This document shows positions 1 to 6,661 of a stretch of DNA of 33,062 nt, one piece after another. Location of the stretch: the NCBI GenBank assembly GCA_949744075.1, contig CATJWI010000102.1, positions 1 to 33,062 on the forward strand, written 5' to 3'. This DNA is from an uncultured Eubacteriales bacterium. GTDB taxonomy: Bacteria; Bacillota; Clostridia; Oscillospirales; Oscillospiraceae. The translations under genes were made by a program, and so were the position numbers. Positions within the stretch are counted from its first letter, which is position 1. Each line of letters begins with the position of its first letter. The notes under the pieces were generated by a model. It did not search any database and was not told the origin of the DNA. It saw only the letters and a program-made list of their open reading frames with translations.

Positions 1-255
1 CAGTGCATCGTGGAGGCCGCCGGGAAGCTGGAGGAGCCGGACTATGAGGCGTTGTTCCGCTCCGTGGCGAGGACCTGGGCCTCCACCGCCACCCGGGGGG
101 CGCTGGAGCGGCTGGCGGTGGGGGATGTCCACGCCGCCGACAAGCTCCGGGTGACTCGGGCATTGCAGACGCTGGATCTGTTCTATGAGACCTTTGACAT
201 TCAGGAGGGCGACGGCATGTGGACCGCGCCGGAGGACCGGATCAGCATCTGGTAA
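1..255 (+). CDS. M13-family metallopeptidase (neprilysin/PepO-like), C-terminal end only
   Basis: Only the last 84 or so codons are present; the frame is open at the window edge, so the true start lies upstream. The end of the protein has the features expected at the C-terminus of M13 zinc endopeptidases: an HAADKLRV-type segment, then a few residues later a FYETFDI segment and the closing block GDGMWTAPEDRISIW, close to the family consensus GDGMY-APE-RV-IW. M13 enzymes are oligopeptidases whose HExxH zinc site lies far upstream, outside this window, so activity cannot be judged. The stop at 253-255 is followed within 10 bases by a strong hairpin terminator. Family assignment rests on the C-terminal signature alone. 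Confidence 0.82.
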   Translation, partial: QCIVEAAGKLEEPDYEALFRSVARTWASTATRGALERLAVGDVHAADKLRVTRALQTLDLFYETFDIQEGDGMWTAPEDRISIW

Positions 256-264
256 GAATAAAAG

Positions 265-297
265 AACCCCCTGTGCCATGCAGCACAGGGGGTTTTC
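265..297. terminator. Bidirectional intrinsic terminator between convergent genes
   Basis: An 11-bp perfect stem (265-275 with 284-294, AACCCCCTGTG) is followed by TTTTC on the plus strand and by CTTTTAT on the minus strand. It separates the convergent M13 peptidase and SLH/M15 genes and probably serves both. Confidence 0.85.
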
Positions 298-299
298 TT

Positions 300-1769
300 T
301 CACATCCCCATATAGGAAAAGTGCATATAATCGTGGTAGCCCTCGCTGATATCGCTGCTCCAGGCCCAGGCGTCGCCGCCCCAGGACCAGCCGTGCTGGG
401 CGAAGATGCGGACCACTGAGCCTTCGGGGGAGATGGAGTAGGGCTCCACCCCGGGAGCCCAGAGCTGCCCGGCCTCCACCTTGCCCTCCCGGATCTGGCA
501 GTTCCAGTTGGCGTTGATGTCGATGGCGGTGCCGCAGTTGTGCTCCCCAGTGGCGCTGTCGCCCCGCCAGTCATAGCCCCCCAGGTCGTGAATGGGGAAC
601 TGCTCAGGGTCGTTATAGATCTCGGTAAAGATGGCGGTGATATCCTCGGCCAGAGCGGCGTTTACCGTCAGGGAGGCGGTGGAGGCGCTCTTGCCCCCGT
701 TGCTGTCCAGCTTCCACACGGGAACGGTGACAGTGGTCATATGCCCGGCGGCCTCCTCCTTGCTGGAATAGCGGCGGAGGGACTCGTCTCCAAAGAGAAG
801 CTGCCTCTTGGCGGAGTTTTCTCCCTGGAAGCTGAGCCAGAAGGGCTGGGTCCAGTAGTCTTCCTCACTGGCCTCCCCCCGCTCCACAGCGTCCCAGAAT
901 TCGGTCTCAGCCTGCTCGGCGGCGGTGGGGAGGCGGTAGACCAGGGTGTAGCTGTCACAGGCGGAGCTGATATCCCGGCCGCCGGAGACATAGAAGAAGT
1001 CGTGGGACATCTCCTGATAGATCAGGGAGGTGGTCCAGTCCCCCACCTGGGCGGTGAGGGAGAAGGGCTCCCGCAGGGGCGTACCCTGGGGGTCCACCAC
1101 ATGGATGGTGACATCCTTGTCCTCTCCCCAACGGGCGCTGTCCACCTTGTGCAGCACCCGCAGAAGCAGCACGCTGCCGTCGGCCCGCCGGATGGTCTCC
1201 TGCCCGCCGAAGGTGCCGTCCTCCCGGCCCTGGACCACCGAGCCCTCATAGAGACGGGCCAGGGCGCTCTGGTAATTGCCGCCCAAGGCGTCCCAGTCGG
1301 AGAACGCCTCCTGGGCGGAGGACTGGGGGACTTGCCAGGAGAAGGAGTAACTCACCTCGGGCAGCACCCGCTCCAGCAGCACGGCGGCATCCTGCCGCAA
1401 GATGGGCTGGTCCAGAGTGTCCGGGGTGACGGGAAGGAACTCATCGGCGCGCAGCAGCCCTCCGGCCCTGGCAGCCTCATAGCCCGCCGCGTCCCAGGCC
1501 AGACCCTGGGAGACTGCTTGGGCATATTCCTCGGGGAAAAAGGCCCGGTCCAGCATCACCAGGTACTGTCCCCAAGTCAAAGTTTCCCCGGGGCCCATGC
1601 GGCCGTCTCCCAAGCCCCTGATAAGCCCCAGCTCCACCGCCTCGTCCATGTCGGAGTAGGCCCAGTGGTCGGGGGGCAGGTCGGGATAGGTCTGGGCGGC
1701 CAGCACCTGGGCGGGGAGAAGAAGGAGGGCGGCCAGGGTCAGGCAGCAGATACGGCGGAACAGCTTCAT
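300..1769 (-). CDS. Secreted SLH-domain protein with C-terminal M15/VanY-type peptidoglycan peptidase
   Basis: A 489-residue exported protein. It starts with a signal peptide (MKLFRRICCL then a long Leu/Ala core ending VLAAQ, about residue 25). S-layer-homology-like repeats follow at about 28-85 and 155-210 (YPDLPPDHWAYSDM, LGLIRGLGDGRMGPGETLTW), which normally anchor proteins to secondary wall polymers. After a linker of about 150 residues comes a domain of about 130 residues resembling M15 D-Ala-D-Ala carboxypeptidases / L-Ala-D-Glu endopeptidases. The zinc-site pattern is H410 and D417 in GEHNCGTAIDIN and H483 in DYMHFSY. It probably trims or cuts cell-wall peptides outside the membrane. 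The start is supported by AAAGGA nine bases upstream and a TTGCTT-17-TATAAT promoter. Substrate specificity (carboxypeptidase or endopeptidase) cannot be decided. Confidence 0.85.
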   Translation of the reverse strand: MKLFRRICCLTLAALLLLPAQVLAAQTYPDLPPDHWAYSDMDEAVELGLIRGLGDGRMGPGETLTWGQYLVMLDRAFFPEEYAQAVSQGLAWDAAGYEAARAGGLLRADEFLPVTPDTLDQPILRQDAAVLLERVLPEVSYSFSWQVPQSSAQEAFSDWDALGGNYQSALARLYEGSVVQGREDGTFGGQETIRRADGSVLLLRVLHKVDSARWGEDKDVTIHVVDPQGTPLREPFSLTAQVGDWTTSLIYQEMSHDFFYVSGGRDISSACDSYTLVYRLPTAAEQAETEFWDAVERGEASEEDYWTQPFWLSFQGENSAKRQLLFGDESLRRYSSKEEAAGHMTTVTVPVWKLDSNGGKSASTASLTVNAALAEDITAIFTEIYNDPEQFPIHDLGGYDWRGDSATGEHNCGTAIDINANWNCQIREGKVEAGQLWAPGVEPYSISPEGSVVRIFAQHGWSWGGDAWAWSSDISEGYHDYMHFSYMGM

Positions 1770-1805
1770 AAGGAGTCATCCTTTCTCAAGGTCATTATTA
1801 TTTTT

Positions 1806-1834
1806 ATTATACTCGAAAGAAGGGCAGGAAGCAA
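1806..1834 (-). promoter_or_regulatory. Sigma-70-type promoter for the SLH/M15 gene
   Basis: On the minus strand, -35 TTGCTT (1829-1834) and a perfect -10 TATAAT (1806-1811) are separated by 17 bp, about 36 bp upstream of the start codon at 1769. Confidence 0.8.
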
Positions 1835-1882
1835 GAATAAGGTCGAAAAGTCTGCACGCCCCTTGCGTCAAAAAGAGCGAAT

Positions 1883-1911
1883 TTGCGTTTCCGGCCGGGC
1901 CATGGTATAAT
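1883..1911 (+). promoter_or_regulatory. Promoter for the YdeI/OmpD-family gene
   Basis: -35 TTGCGT (1883-1888), 17-bp spacer, and -10 TATAAT (1906-1911) with an extended TGG directly before it. The predicted transcript start is near 1918, about 48 bp before the ATG at 1966. It is back-to-back with the promoter of the divergent SLH/M15 gene. Confidence 0.75.
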
Positions 1912-1965
1912 AAAATCAACTTTGACCATGCGCCGCCGCAAAGAGGGCGCGGAAAGGAACCCACC

Positions 1966-2526
1966 ATGAGCGAAACCTTGCAGTTCGGAGACCGGGAAGA
2001 ATTCAGAGCCTGGCTGGCCAAGCACAGCCGCTCCAGCGCCGGCGTCTGGCTCCTCTTTGGGAAGGCGGGGGGCCCCAAGACCCTGATGGCGGCGGAAGCC
2101 CTGGAGGAGGCCCTTTGCTTCGGCTGGATCGACGGAGTGATGGAGCGCCTGGACCAGAAGACCTACCGGAAATATTTCACCCAGCGCCGGGAGAAGAGCA
2201 AGTGGTCGGCGAAGAACAAGAAGCTGGTGGAGAGCCTGGAGCAGCGGGGCCTCATGACCGACCTGGGCCGGGAGAAGGTGGCCCAGGCGAAGGAGAACGG
2301 CCGGTGGGACGCCCCCGACCCCATGGCGGTCACTGAGGAGCAGCTGGCCCAGGTGGCGGCGCTCCTAAGGGGTCACGAGCCCGCCTGTACCAATTTCCAG
2401 GCCATGCCGCCCTCGGTAAAGAAGACCTACGCCCGGGCCTACTTCGACGCCAAGACGGAGGCAGGCCGGGAAAAGCGGCTGGCCTGGATGGTGGGCCGTC
2501 TGGATCAAAATCAAAGGCCTATGTAA
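1966..2526 (+). CDS. YdeI/OmpD-associated family protein
   Basis: A soluble 186-residue protein with the hallmarks of the YdeI/OmpD-associated (bacteriocin-protection) family. An N-terminal block has FRAWLAKHS and VWLLFGKAG. The central signature is EEALCFGWIDGVMERLD, followed by YFTQRREKSKWSAKNK. The C-terminal part is basic and helical. Members are widespread stress-associated proteins without an established enzymatic activity, so no reaction is claimed. The length matches the family (about 185-200 aa). AAGGA lies seven bases before the ATG, and the gene is transcribed alone from its own promoter and closed by a GC-rich hairpin. Confidence 0.85.
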   Translation: MSETLQFGDREEFRAWLAKHSRSSAGVWLLFGKAGGPKTLMAAEALEEALCFGWIDGVMERLDQKTYRKYFTQRREKSKWSAKNKKLVESLEQRGLMTDLGREKVAQAKENGRWDAPDPMAVTEEQLAQVAALLRGHEPACTNFQAMPPSVKKTYARAYFDAKTEAGREKRLAWMVGRLDQNQRPM

Positions 2527-2529
2527 AAA

Positions 2530-2558
2530 CCGCCCCTCCGGCTTTGCCGGAGGGGCGG
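2530..2558. terminator. GC-rich terminator between convergent genes
   Basis: A 13-bp stem with loop TTT (arms 2530-2542 and 2546-2558, core GCCCCTCCGGC). The minus strand reads GTTTTT after the stem, so it is best suited to end the SleB-type gene on the minus strand. The plus-strand tail (CGTTGTGTT) is weaker. Confidence 0.8.
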
Positions 2559-2576
2559 CGTTGTGTTAGATGACTC

Positions 2577-3398
2577 TCAGGCGAAGAAGGCGTGGGCCCC
2601 AATGGTGGCTACCAGAGGCCGGTTCCGGGAGGCCCAGCTGTTGGGGCTGACCCGGGGATTCAGGAAATAGAGGGCGTTGCCCACGGTGTTGGCCCCATCC
2701 AGGCACAGCTTGGCGGCCACCACGCTCTGCTCGTTGGGAGTCAGATTGATGGAGCCGTTGGCCACCGGGCTGAACTGGCCCCGCTGGAAGATGACCTCGT
2801 AGACCGTGTCGGGGAACCGGGGGCTGGCCACCCGGTTGAGGACCACATTGCCCACGGCGATCTTGCCCGTCAGGGGCTGGTTGCCGCTCTCGGCGTTGAT
2901 GATGTGGCTGAGCCAGTAGACCACATCGGCCTGATAGGCGATCTCGCCCGGGGCGATGGGGCCGTCCCCGGCGGTGAGGACCACATCCCCGCCGATGGGG
3001 TCCCAGGCCACGCTGGCCCCCAGGGCGGCGGCCAGGGTGCGGACGGGAAGCAGAAGCACGTTGTTATCCACTTTGATGCCTTGGGGCAGGTAGAGATAGC
3101 GGCCGTTGGCCACGAGATAGCTCAGGCCGGGCTGGATCTCCATGGTGAGGCCGGGGGCGGTGACCACCGCCCGGTCGTTTTGCCACACGGCGGTGGCGCT
3201 GGGGTAAAGAGCCTGGACCACAGGCCAATAAGACACATAAGTGACTTGGTCCCAGACCTGGGCAGGCACGTCCAGGACAATGGGAGCATCGTTGACGATG
3301 ATATCCATGCCGTCGTCGCCGATCTCCTGGGCCACCACGGTGGTGCTCAGGCTCAGCAGCAGGCAGAGAGTCAGGGCCAATGTAAGAAGTTTTTTCAT
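2577..3398 (-). CDS. Secreted cell-wall hydrolase (SleB/Hydrolase_2) with copper-amine-oxidase-like N-domain
   Basis: A 273-residue exported protein with a signal peptide (residues 1-23, MKKLLTLALTLCLLLSLSTT) cut near VVAQ. Residues about 35-143 look like the copper amine oxidase N-terminal-like domain common in secreted Bacillota proteins (VLLLPVRTLAAALGASVAWD). Residues about 160-273 form the SleB/CwlJ Hydrolase_2 domain, with E170 in HIINAESGN at the expected catalytic glutamate position and the conserved run GKIAVGNVVLNRV. SleB-type enzymes are lytic transglycosylases acting on peptidoglycan, often spore cortex. The role here, spore or vegetative wall, is not shown. GGAGG lies 11 bases before the ATG. 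The gene downstream on the minus strand side of 3.7 kb is a paralogue with the same layout. Confidence 0.88.
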   Translation of the reverse strand: MKKLLTLALTLCLLLSLSTTVVAQEIGDDGMDIIVNDAPIVLDVPAQVWDQVTYVSYWPVVQALYPSATAVWQNDRAVVTAPGLTMEIQPGLSYLVANGRYLYLPQGIKVDNNVLLLPVRTLAAALGASVAWDPIGGDVVLTAGDGPIAPGEIAYQADVVYWLSHIINAESGNQPLTGKIAVGNVVLNRVASPRFPDTVYEVIFQRGQFSPVANGSINLTPNEQSVVAAKLCLDGANTVGNALYFLNPRVSPNSWASRNRPLVATIGAHAFFA

Positions 3399-3468
3399 AA
3401 AACAGGTTTCCTCCGATCACAATTTTGGTGTAGAGCGGGACTGTGCTTCTGCACAAAATTGTTACCAT

Positions 3469-3497
3469 ATTGTAACCTATTTAAACGGACAAATCAA
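3469..3497 (-). promoter_or_regulatory. Promoter for the first SleB-type gene, with inverted repeat over the -10
   Basis: On the minus strand, -35 TTGATT (3492-3497), 17-bp spacer, -10 TACAAT (3469-3474). The -10 lies inside the inverted repeat GTTAC-N6-GTAAC (3461-3476). The rest of the 309-bp gap holds phased A-tracts and the terminator of the neighbouring gene. Confidence 0.72.
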
Positions 3498-3660
3498 GAA
3501 AAACGGGGCAAAAACGTCAAAACGCATAAAAACGGCGGCTTTCGACGAAAAAACCTTCCGAAAAAAGGTTACAAATCGGAAACAGCCCCATCCGCTGGGA
3601 GAGAGGGGATACAAAGAGTAATCAGAAAAGGGAGGCACAAAAACGGACTGTAAAAATGTC

Positions 3661-3691
3661 CAAAAAAAGGCCCCCGGATCCTTCCGGGGGC
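3661..3691 (-). terminator. Intrinsic terminator of the second SleB-type gene
   Basis: A nine-bp GC stem (3670-3678 with 3683-3691, CCCCCGGA/TCCGGGGG core) is followed on the minus strand by CCTTTTTTTG. It lies 17 bases after the stop codon at 3708. Confidence 0.88.
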
Positions 3692-3707
3692 GAAAGACTT
3701 TTGTCCA

Positions 3708-4493
3708 TTATTCATAAAACCAGTGGGCACCGATGGTGGTGATATAGGTGCGGTTCTCCATGGTCCAGTGGTTGTCGGTCAGGTGGGGGGCCAGAAAATA
3801 GAGGCTTTCCCCCACGGTGTTGGCCCCCTCCAGGCAGGCCCGGGCGGCCTCTATGCTCTCAGGGGTGGGGTCCAGATAGACCGTGCCGTTGCGGACAGGC
3901 TCAAACTGTCCGCCCCAGCGCTCGTCAAAGATGACGCCGTAGATGGTGTCGGGAAATTCGTTGCTCCTGACCCGGTTGCGGACCACATTCCCCACGGCGA
4001 TCTTTCCCTCCCAGCACTCCCCCCGGCTTTCGGCGGAGATGATGCGGGAGAGCCAGTAGAGGTCGTCCTGGGCATAGCGGGTGGCAGGGGAGAGGTCCAC
4101 CGTCCCGGTGGCCGGGTCCCAGGACACCTGGGCCCCCAGCAGGGCGGCCAGGGGCCGCACCGGCACCAGGGTGCAGCCCTCCTCCAGCAAAACGGGCTGA
4201 GCAAGCTCCACCCGGCCGCCGTTGCAGATCAGGGCATTCTCTCCTGGCGAGGCCGCCAGGGTGAGCTGGGAGCTTTGGACCACCGCCCGGTCCCACTGCC
4301 AGCTGACGGCGGCGTCGGGGATCAGGGCCTCGGCCACCGCCCGGAGGGAGACAAAGGTGGTGTCCTCATAAACGCTGACCGGCCCGGCGTCCAGGGGAGC
4401 CCCCTCCAGGGTGAGGGAGGCCCCCCGGGCGGCGGGGGTAAGGAGGAATAGGCAGAAGAGGAAAGCGACTGCTCTTTGGATGGGGTGCTTCAC
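3708..4493 (-). CDS. Second secreted SleB-type cell-wall hydrolase, paralogue of the neighbour
   Basis: A 261-residue paralogue of the 2577-3398 protein. The start is taken as GTG at 4493: AAAGGAG lies eight to nine bases upstream, and the protein then begins directly with a signal peptide (VKHPIQRAVAFLFCLFLLTP). An in-frame ATG at 4586 would add 31 residues that read like untranslated leader and overlap the promoter. Residues about 27-135 are the copper-amine-oxidase-like domain and 143-261 the Hydrolase_2 domain, with candidate catalytic E155 in RIISAESRG and the matching run GKIAVGNVVRNRV. Predicted to cut peptidoglycan outside the cell. It has its own promoter and terminator, so the pair are independent units, not an operon. 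Confidence 0.86.
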   Translation of the reverse strand: MKHPIQRAVAFLFCLFLLTPAARGASLTLEGAPLDAGPVSVYEDTTFVSLRAVAEALIPDAAVSWQWDRAVVQSSQLTLAASPGENALICNGGRVELAQPVLLEEGCTLVPVRPLAALLGAQVSWDPATGTVDLSPATRYAQDDLYWLSRIISAESRGECWEGKIAVGNVVRNRVRSNEFPDTIYGVIFDERWGGQFEPVRNGTVYLDPTPESIEAARACLEGANTVGESLYFLAPHLTDNHWTMENRTYITTIGAHWFYE

Positions 4494-4524
4494 GCAAAAC
4501 AGCTCCTTTGTTTTTTGTAATATG

Positions 4525-4553
4525 ACTGTAACATAAGGAAGGAGTTGTTTCAA
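4525..4553 (-). promoter_or_regulatory. Promoter for the second SleB-type gene
   Basis: On the minus strand, -35 TTGAAA (4548-4553), 17-bp spacer, -10 TACAGT (4525-4530), about 32 bp upstream of the GTG start. It supports the downstream start choice. Confidence 0.72.
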
Positions 4554-4628
4554 GGCACAATGTTTTCCATGGAAGGGCCTGGGCAAAGGGGGAAATGTAG
4601 GGCCGCCATGTCAGGCGGCCGGGAGGGC

Positions 4629-4814
4629 TTATTGGATGTTTTCCCGGGCACAGTCGTCCAGGACCCGGACTCCCATCTCCTCCCAGGTGGGCAGGGGGTA
4701 CTTGCGGATGGACACAGCGTCCACCTCGGAGCAGAGCCGGTTTTCCGGCTCCAGGCGCAGACAGTCCTGGGGCCAGGCGGTCTTTTCGAACTTGTTTTTC
4801 TCTGTGTGTTTCAT
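4629..4814 (-). CDS. Small hypothetical protein (61 aa)
   Basis: A short frame beginning MKHTEKNKFEKTAWPQDC and ending DDCARENIQ, with GGAGG eight bases before the ATG at 4814. It is not recognised. It is hydrophilic and mixed-charge, has no membrane segment, and holds three cysteines spread along it (in WPQDC, RLCSEV and DDCAR). The same frame continues upstream to 4952, but that extension runs across the terminator of the XRE gene and is unlikely to be translated. The ribosome site and sensible composition favour a real gene; no function is proposed. Confidence 0.5.
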   Translation of the reverse strand: MKHTEKNKFEKTAWPQDCLRLEPENRLCSEVDAVSIRKYPLPTWEEMGVRVLDDCARENIQ

Positions 4815-4875
4815 CCTATCATCCTCCCGTATCCAGTATGCCCAAAAGCCGGGCGGGGATGAGGGAAAAGGGGGC

Positions 4876-4907
4876 AAAAAAATCAGCCGGGCCCCGGCCC
4901 GGCTGAT
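4876..4907 (-). terminator. Terminator of the XRE-DUF2975 operon
   Basis: A stem of 11-12 bp (4882-4893 with 4896-4907, ATCAGCCGGG core) is followed on the minus strand by TTTTTTGCCCC. It lies directly after the XRE stop codon. Confidence 0.88.
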
Positions 4908-4909
4908 CC

Positions 4910-5122
4910 TCAGTCCTCCTGAACGTATTCCAGAATATCTCCCGCCTGACACTCCAGCGCCTCGCAGATGGCGGCCAGGGTGGAGAAGCGGACGGCGGTG
5001 ACCCGGTTGTTTTTGATCTTGGACAGGTTCACGTTGGAGATCCCCACCCGCTCCGCCAGCTCGTTCAGGCTCATTTTCCGCTCCACCATCATTCGGTCCA
5101 GCCGTAAGACGATTTTTCCCAT
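4910..5122 (-). CDS. Small XRE/Cro-family helix-turn-helix regulator
   Basis: A 70-residue protein consisting only of a lambda-repressor-like DNA-binding domain. A conserved helix-turn-helix runs through about residues 18-45 (SLNELAERVGISNVNLSKI), ending with the usual C-terminal helix (FSTLAAICEALECQAGDIL). Single-domain XRE proteins of this kind (YozG-like) are commonly encoded next to a DUF2975 membrane protein, as here: the partner gene ends 16 bases upstream, so the two form one operon from the strong promoter at 5735-5763. It probably controls its own operon; an eight-bp palindrome beside the -35 is a candidate target. Confidence 0.88.
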   Translation of the reverse strand: MGKIVLRLDRMMVERKMSLNELAERVGISNVNLSKIKNNRVTAVRFSTLAAICEALECQAGDILEYVQED

Positions 5123-5138
5123 GGTATGCTCTCCTTAT

Positions 5139-5687
5139 TTATAACAGCCCGTCCACGTCGGCTTCCAGCTCCATGCCCCGGGCAAAAAAGCGAGACAGGC
5201 ACAACACCACCAGGCCCACCACAAAGCTGTCCAGGCGTACGCTGAGCTCTGCCGTCTCCGGCCCCACTACGGCAAAGACGATGCCGCTCATGGCCAGCCC
5301 CACAGCGGGGACCCCCAGAAGGAAAAAGCCGATCTCCCGCACCATGCGGACATTGTCCTTTTGAAAGGGGCTGGCGTTTTCCGAGCGTTTCATAATCAGG
5401 TGGATGTTGCGGAAGACCATGGCCATGAGCCCAAGGATGACCGCTGCCCCCAGGCAGAATAGCCGCAGGGCGTTCATCTCCAGCTGCCCGGCAGCGGAGA
5501 CCACCTCCACCTCAAAGCCATAGGTAGCCAAACTCTGTCCAAAGTCCTGGGGAGAAAAGAGCACCGCCTCCATCCCCATGATCAGGGTCAGTACCAGTCC
5601 CACCACCATCCCCACGGCTGCGATCCAGTGGCCGATCTCGGCCAGCTTGGTCAATACGGTGACCGCCTTATCCAGCTTCTTTCCCAT
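5139..5687 (-). CDS. DUF2975 membrane protein
   Basis: A 182-residue integral membrane protein with four hydrophobic segments at about 18-40, 74-95, 117-140 and 150-168, matching DUF2975 proteins in length and layout. The hydrophilic stretch FRNIHLIMKRSENASPFQKDN between the second and third segments is typical of the family. Its function is unknown. The family is nearly always coupled to a small XRE regulator, which is the next gene here, suggesting a membrane sensor or a regulated membrane protein pair. The ATG at 5687 is the first gene of the operon, about 48 bp downstream of a near-consensus promoter. Confidence 0.85.
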   Translation of the reverse strand: MGKKLDKAVTVLTKLAEIGHWIAAVGMVVGLVLTLIMGMEAVLFSPQDFGQSLATYGFEVEVVSAAGQLEMNALRLFCLGAAVILGLMAMVFRNIHLIMKRSENASPFQKDNVRMVREIGFFLLGVPAVGLAMSGIVFAVVGPETAELSVRLDSFVVGLVVLCLSRFFARGMELEADVDGLL

Positions 5688-5734
5688 ATACGATCCCTCC
5701 CGGCAAAATTTCTCAGACCGGCTCTGATGGGATC

Positions 5735-5763
5735 AGTGTACCATAGACAATAACGTTTGTCAA
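5735..5763 (-). promoter_or_regulatory. Near-consensus promoter for the DUF2975-XRE operon
   Basis: On the minus strand, a perfect -35 TTGACA (5758-5763), 17-bp spacer, -10 TACACT (5735-5740). Just upstream at 5770-5788 is the perfect inverted repeat TTTAATGT-AAA-ACATTAAA, a candidate operator or UP element. Confidence 0.85.
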
Positions 5764-5769
5764 TACAAA

Positions 5770-5788
5770 TTTAATGTAAAACATTAAA
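5770..5788. promoter_or_regulatory. AT-rich palindrome, candidate XRE operator
   Basis: Eight-bp arms TTTAATGT / ACATTAAA separated by AAA, six bp upstream of the -35 of the XRE operon. Position and symmetry suit a dimeric XRE regulator; there is no direct proof of binding. Confidence 0.45.
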
Positions 5789-5816
5789 AAATAGATGAGA
5801 GGAATTAAAAAGGGAG

Positions 5817-5849
5817 CAGTAAAAAACCGCTGTCCAGGACAGCGGTTTT
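5817..5849 (-). terminator. Terminator of rpmB
   Basis: Arms AAAACCGCTGTCC (5823-5835) and its complement (5837-5849) form a hairpin. The minus strand then reads TTTTTTACT. It lies 17 bases after the rpmB stop. Confidence 0.88.
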
Positions 5850-5865
5850 CCTTCGGTTATGGAAC

Positions 5866-6054
5866 TTACACAGCGCGGGTGACCTTACCCGAACGGAGGC
5901 ATCTGGTGCAGACATAGACGTGCTTGGGCGTACCATTCACGATTGCCTTGACCCGCTTCACATTGGGCTTCCAGGGGCGGTTGGAGCGGCGGTGAGAGTG
6001 GGAAACCTGGTTGCCGAAAACAACGCCCTTATCGCAAAATTCACATTTGGCCAT
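5866..6054 (-). CDS. rpmB: 50S ribosomal protein bL28
   Basis: A 62-residue basic protein matching bL28 over its full length. It begins MAKCEFCDKGVVFGNQVSHS, followed by the family run RRSNRPWKPNVKRV, and ends RSGKVTRAV. It is the zinc-ribbon (C+) form: C4 and C7 pair with C49 and C52. It is a structural protein of the large ribosomal subunit. The start is supported by GAGGAGG eight bases upstream, and it is a single-gene unit with its own promoter and terminator. Confidence 0.97.
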   Translation of the reverse strand: MAKCEFCDKGVVFGNQVSHSHRRSNRPWKPNVKRVKAIVNGTPKHVYVCTRCLRSGKVTRAV

Positions 6055-6104
6055 TCGCTTTTACCTCCTCGCTCGTCAGGATATGCAAAAAAGCATCGGA
6101 CATT

Positions 6105-6133
6105 ATATTATCAGAACCGGAGGAAAAATGCAA
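6105..6133 (-). promoter_or_regulatory. Promoter for rpmB
   Basis: On the minus strand, -35 TTGCAT (6128-6133), 17-bp spacer, -10 TAATAT (6105-6110); an overlapping TATAAT lies three bases further on. The leader before the ATG is about 45 nt. Confidence 0.7.
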
Positions 6134-6153
6134 GTACTTTTTTTATAAGGCGG

Positions 6154-6600
6154 TCATTCTCTTTTTTCCCCGGGAGAATAGGGGGGTATCTTATCCCAGA
6201 GGGAGACGCAGCCGATCAGCAGGGAGAGAAAGTAGAGGGCAAAAAACCCCAGCAAAGCGAAGAAAAAGGCGAAGCCCCCTCCGCCGCCCATATGGTACTC
6301 GTAGCCGCTCATGGCGAAGAAAATATGGTCTGGGGCCGGAACAAGGAGCTGGGAGAAGAGTAGGGCGGACAGACACCACAGGCAAAAGGCTACCCCGGCA
6401 TGGGGCCGGGAGAAGCGGACGAACAAAAAAGCGAAAAGCAGGCCAAAGCCGACCCCCATGAGAAGCTCAGCCCCACAGGCGATGGGAGTATAGTCCTCCA
6501 CCGGCAAAAAGACAACGGCGCACATGATATAGATGTATATGGTAAGGGTAAGGGCGGAAAGGAGCCCCAGCCCCAAGCCACAGAGGGCGGAACGGCGCAT
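6154..6600 (-). CDS. Small four-helix membrane protein of unknown function
   Basis: A 148-residue protein starting MRRSALCGLGLGLLSALTL. The ATG at 6600 is chosen because GAGGTG lies a few bases upstream; the same frame extends to 6825, but that stretch is antisense to and overlaps the next gene and lacks a ribosome site. Four hydrophobic segments lie at about 6-28, 42-64, 72-92 and 112-135. A glycine-rich loop (YEYHMGGGGGF) precedes the last one. It is not assigned to a family. It lies on the same strand as the DUF3298-type gene, 61 bp downstream of it, and may be co-transcribed. Confidence 0.6.
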   Translation of the reverse strand: MRRSALCGLGLGLLSALTLTIYIYIMCAVVFLPVEDYTPIACGAELLMGVGFGLLFAFLFVRFSRPHAGVAFCLWCLSALLFSQLLVPAPDHIFFAMSGYEYHMGGGGGFAFFFALLGFFALYFLSLLIGCVSLWDKIPPYSPGEKRE

Positions 6601-6661
6601 TTGGATCACCTCACCCCGAAGAATAGCACACTTGCCCGGGAAAATCAAGCTGGCCGGGCGT

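Noticed and set aside
540-1910. Long plus-strand frame of 456 codons opposite the SLH/M15 gene
   Set aside because: It is antisense to a gene with signal peptide, domains, promoter and ribosome site; its composition is the Gly/Pro/His-rich pattern of a GC-rich shadow frame.
3480-3660. CRISPR-like or tandem repeat from repeated AAAACG units
   Set aside because: The units are short, irregularly spaced and without unique spacers; phased A-tracts are the better description.
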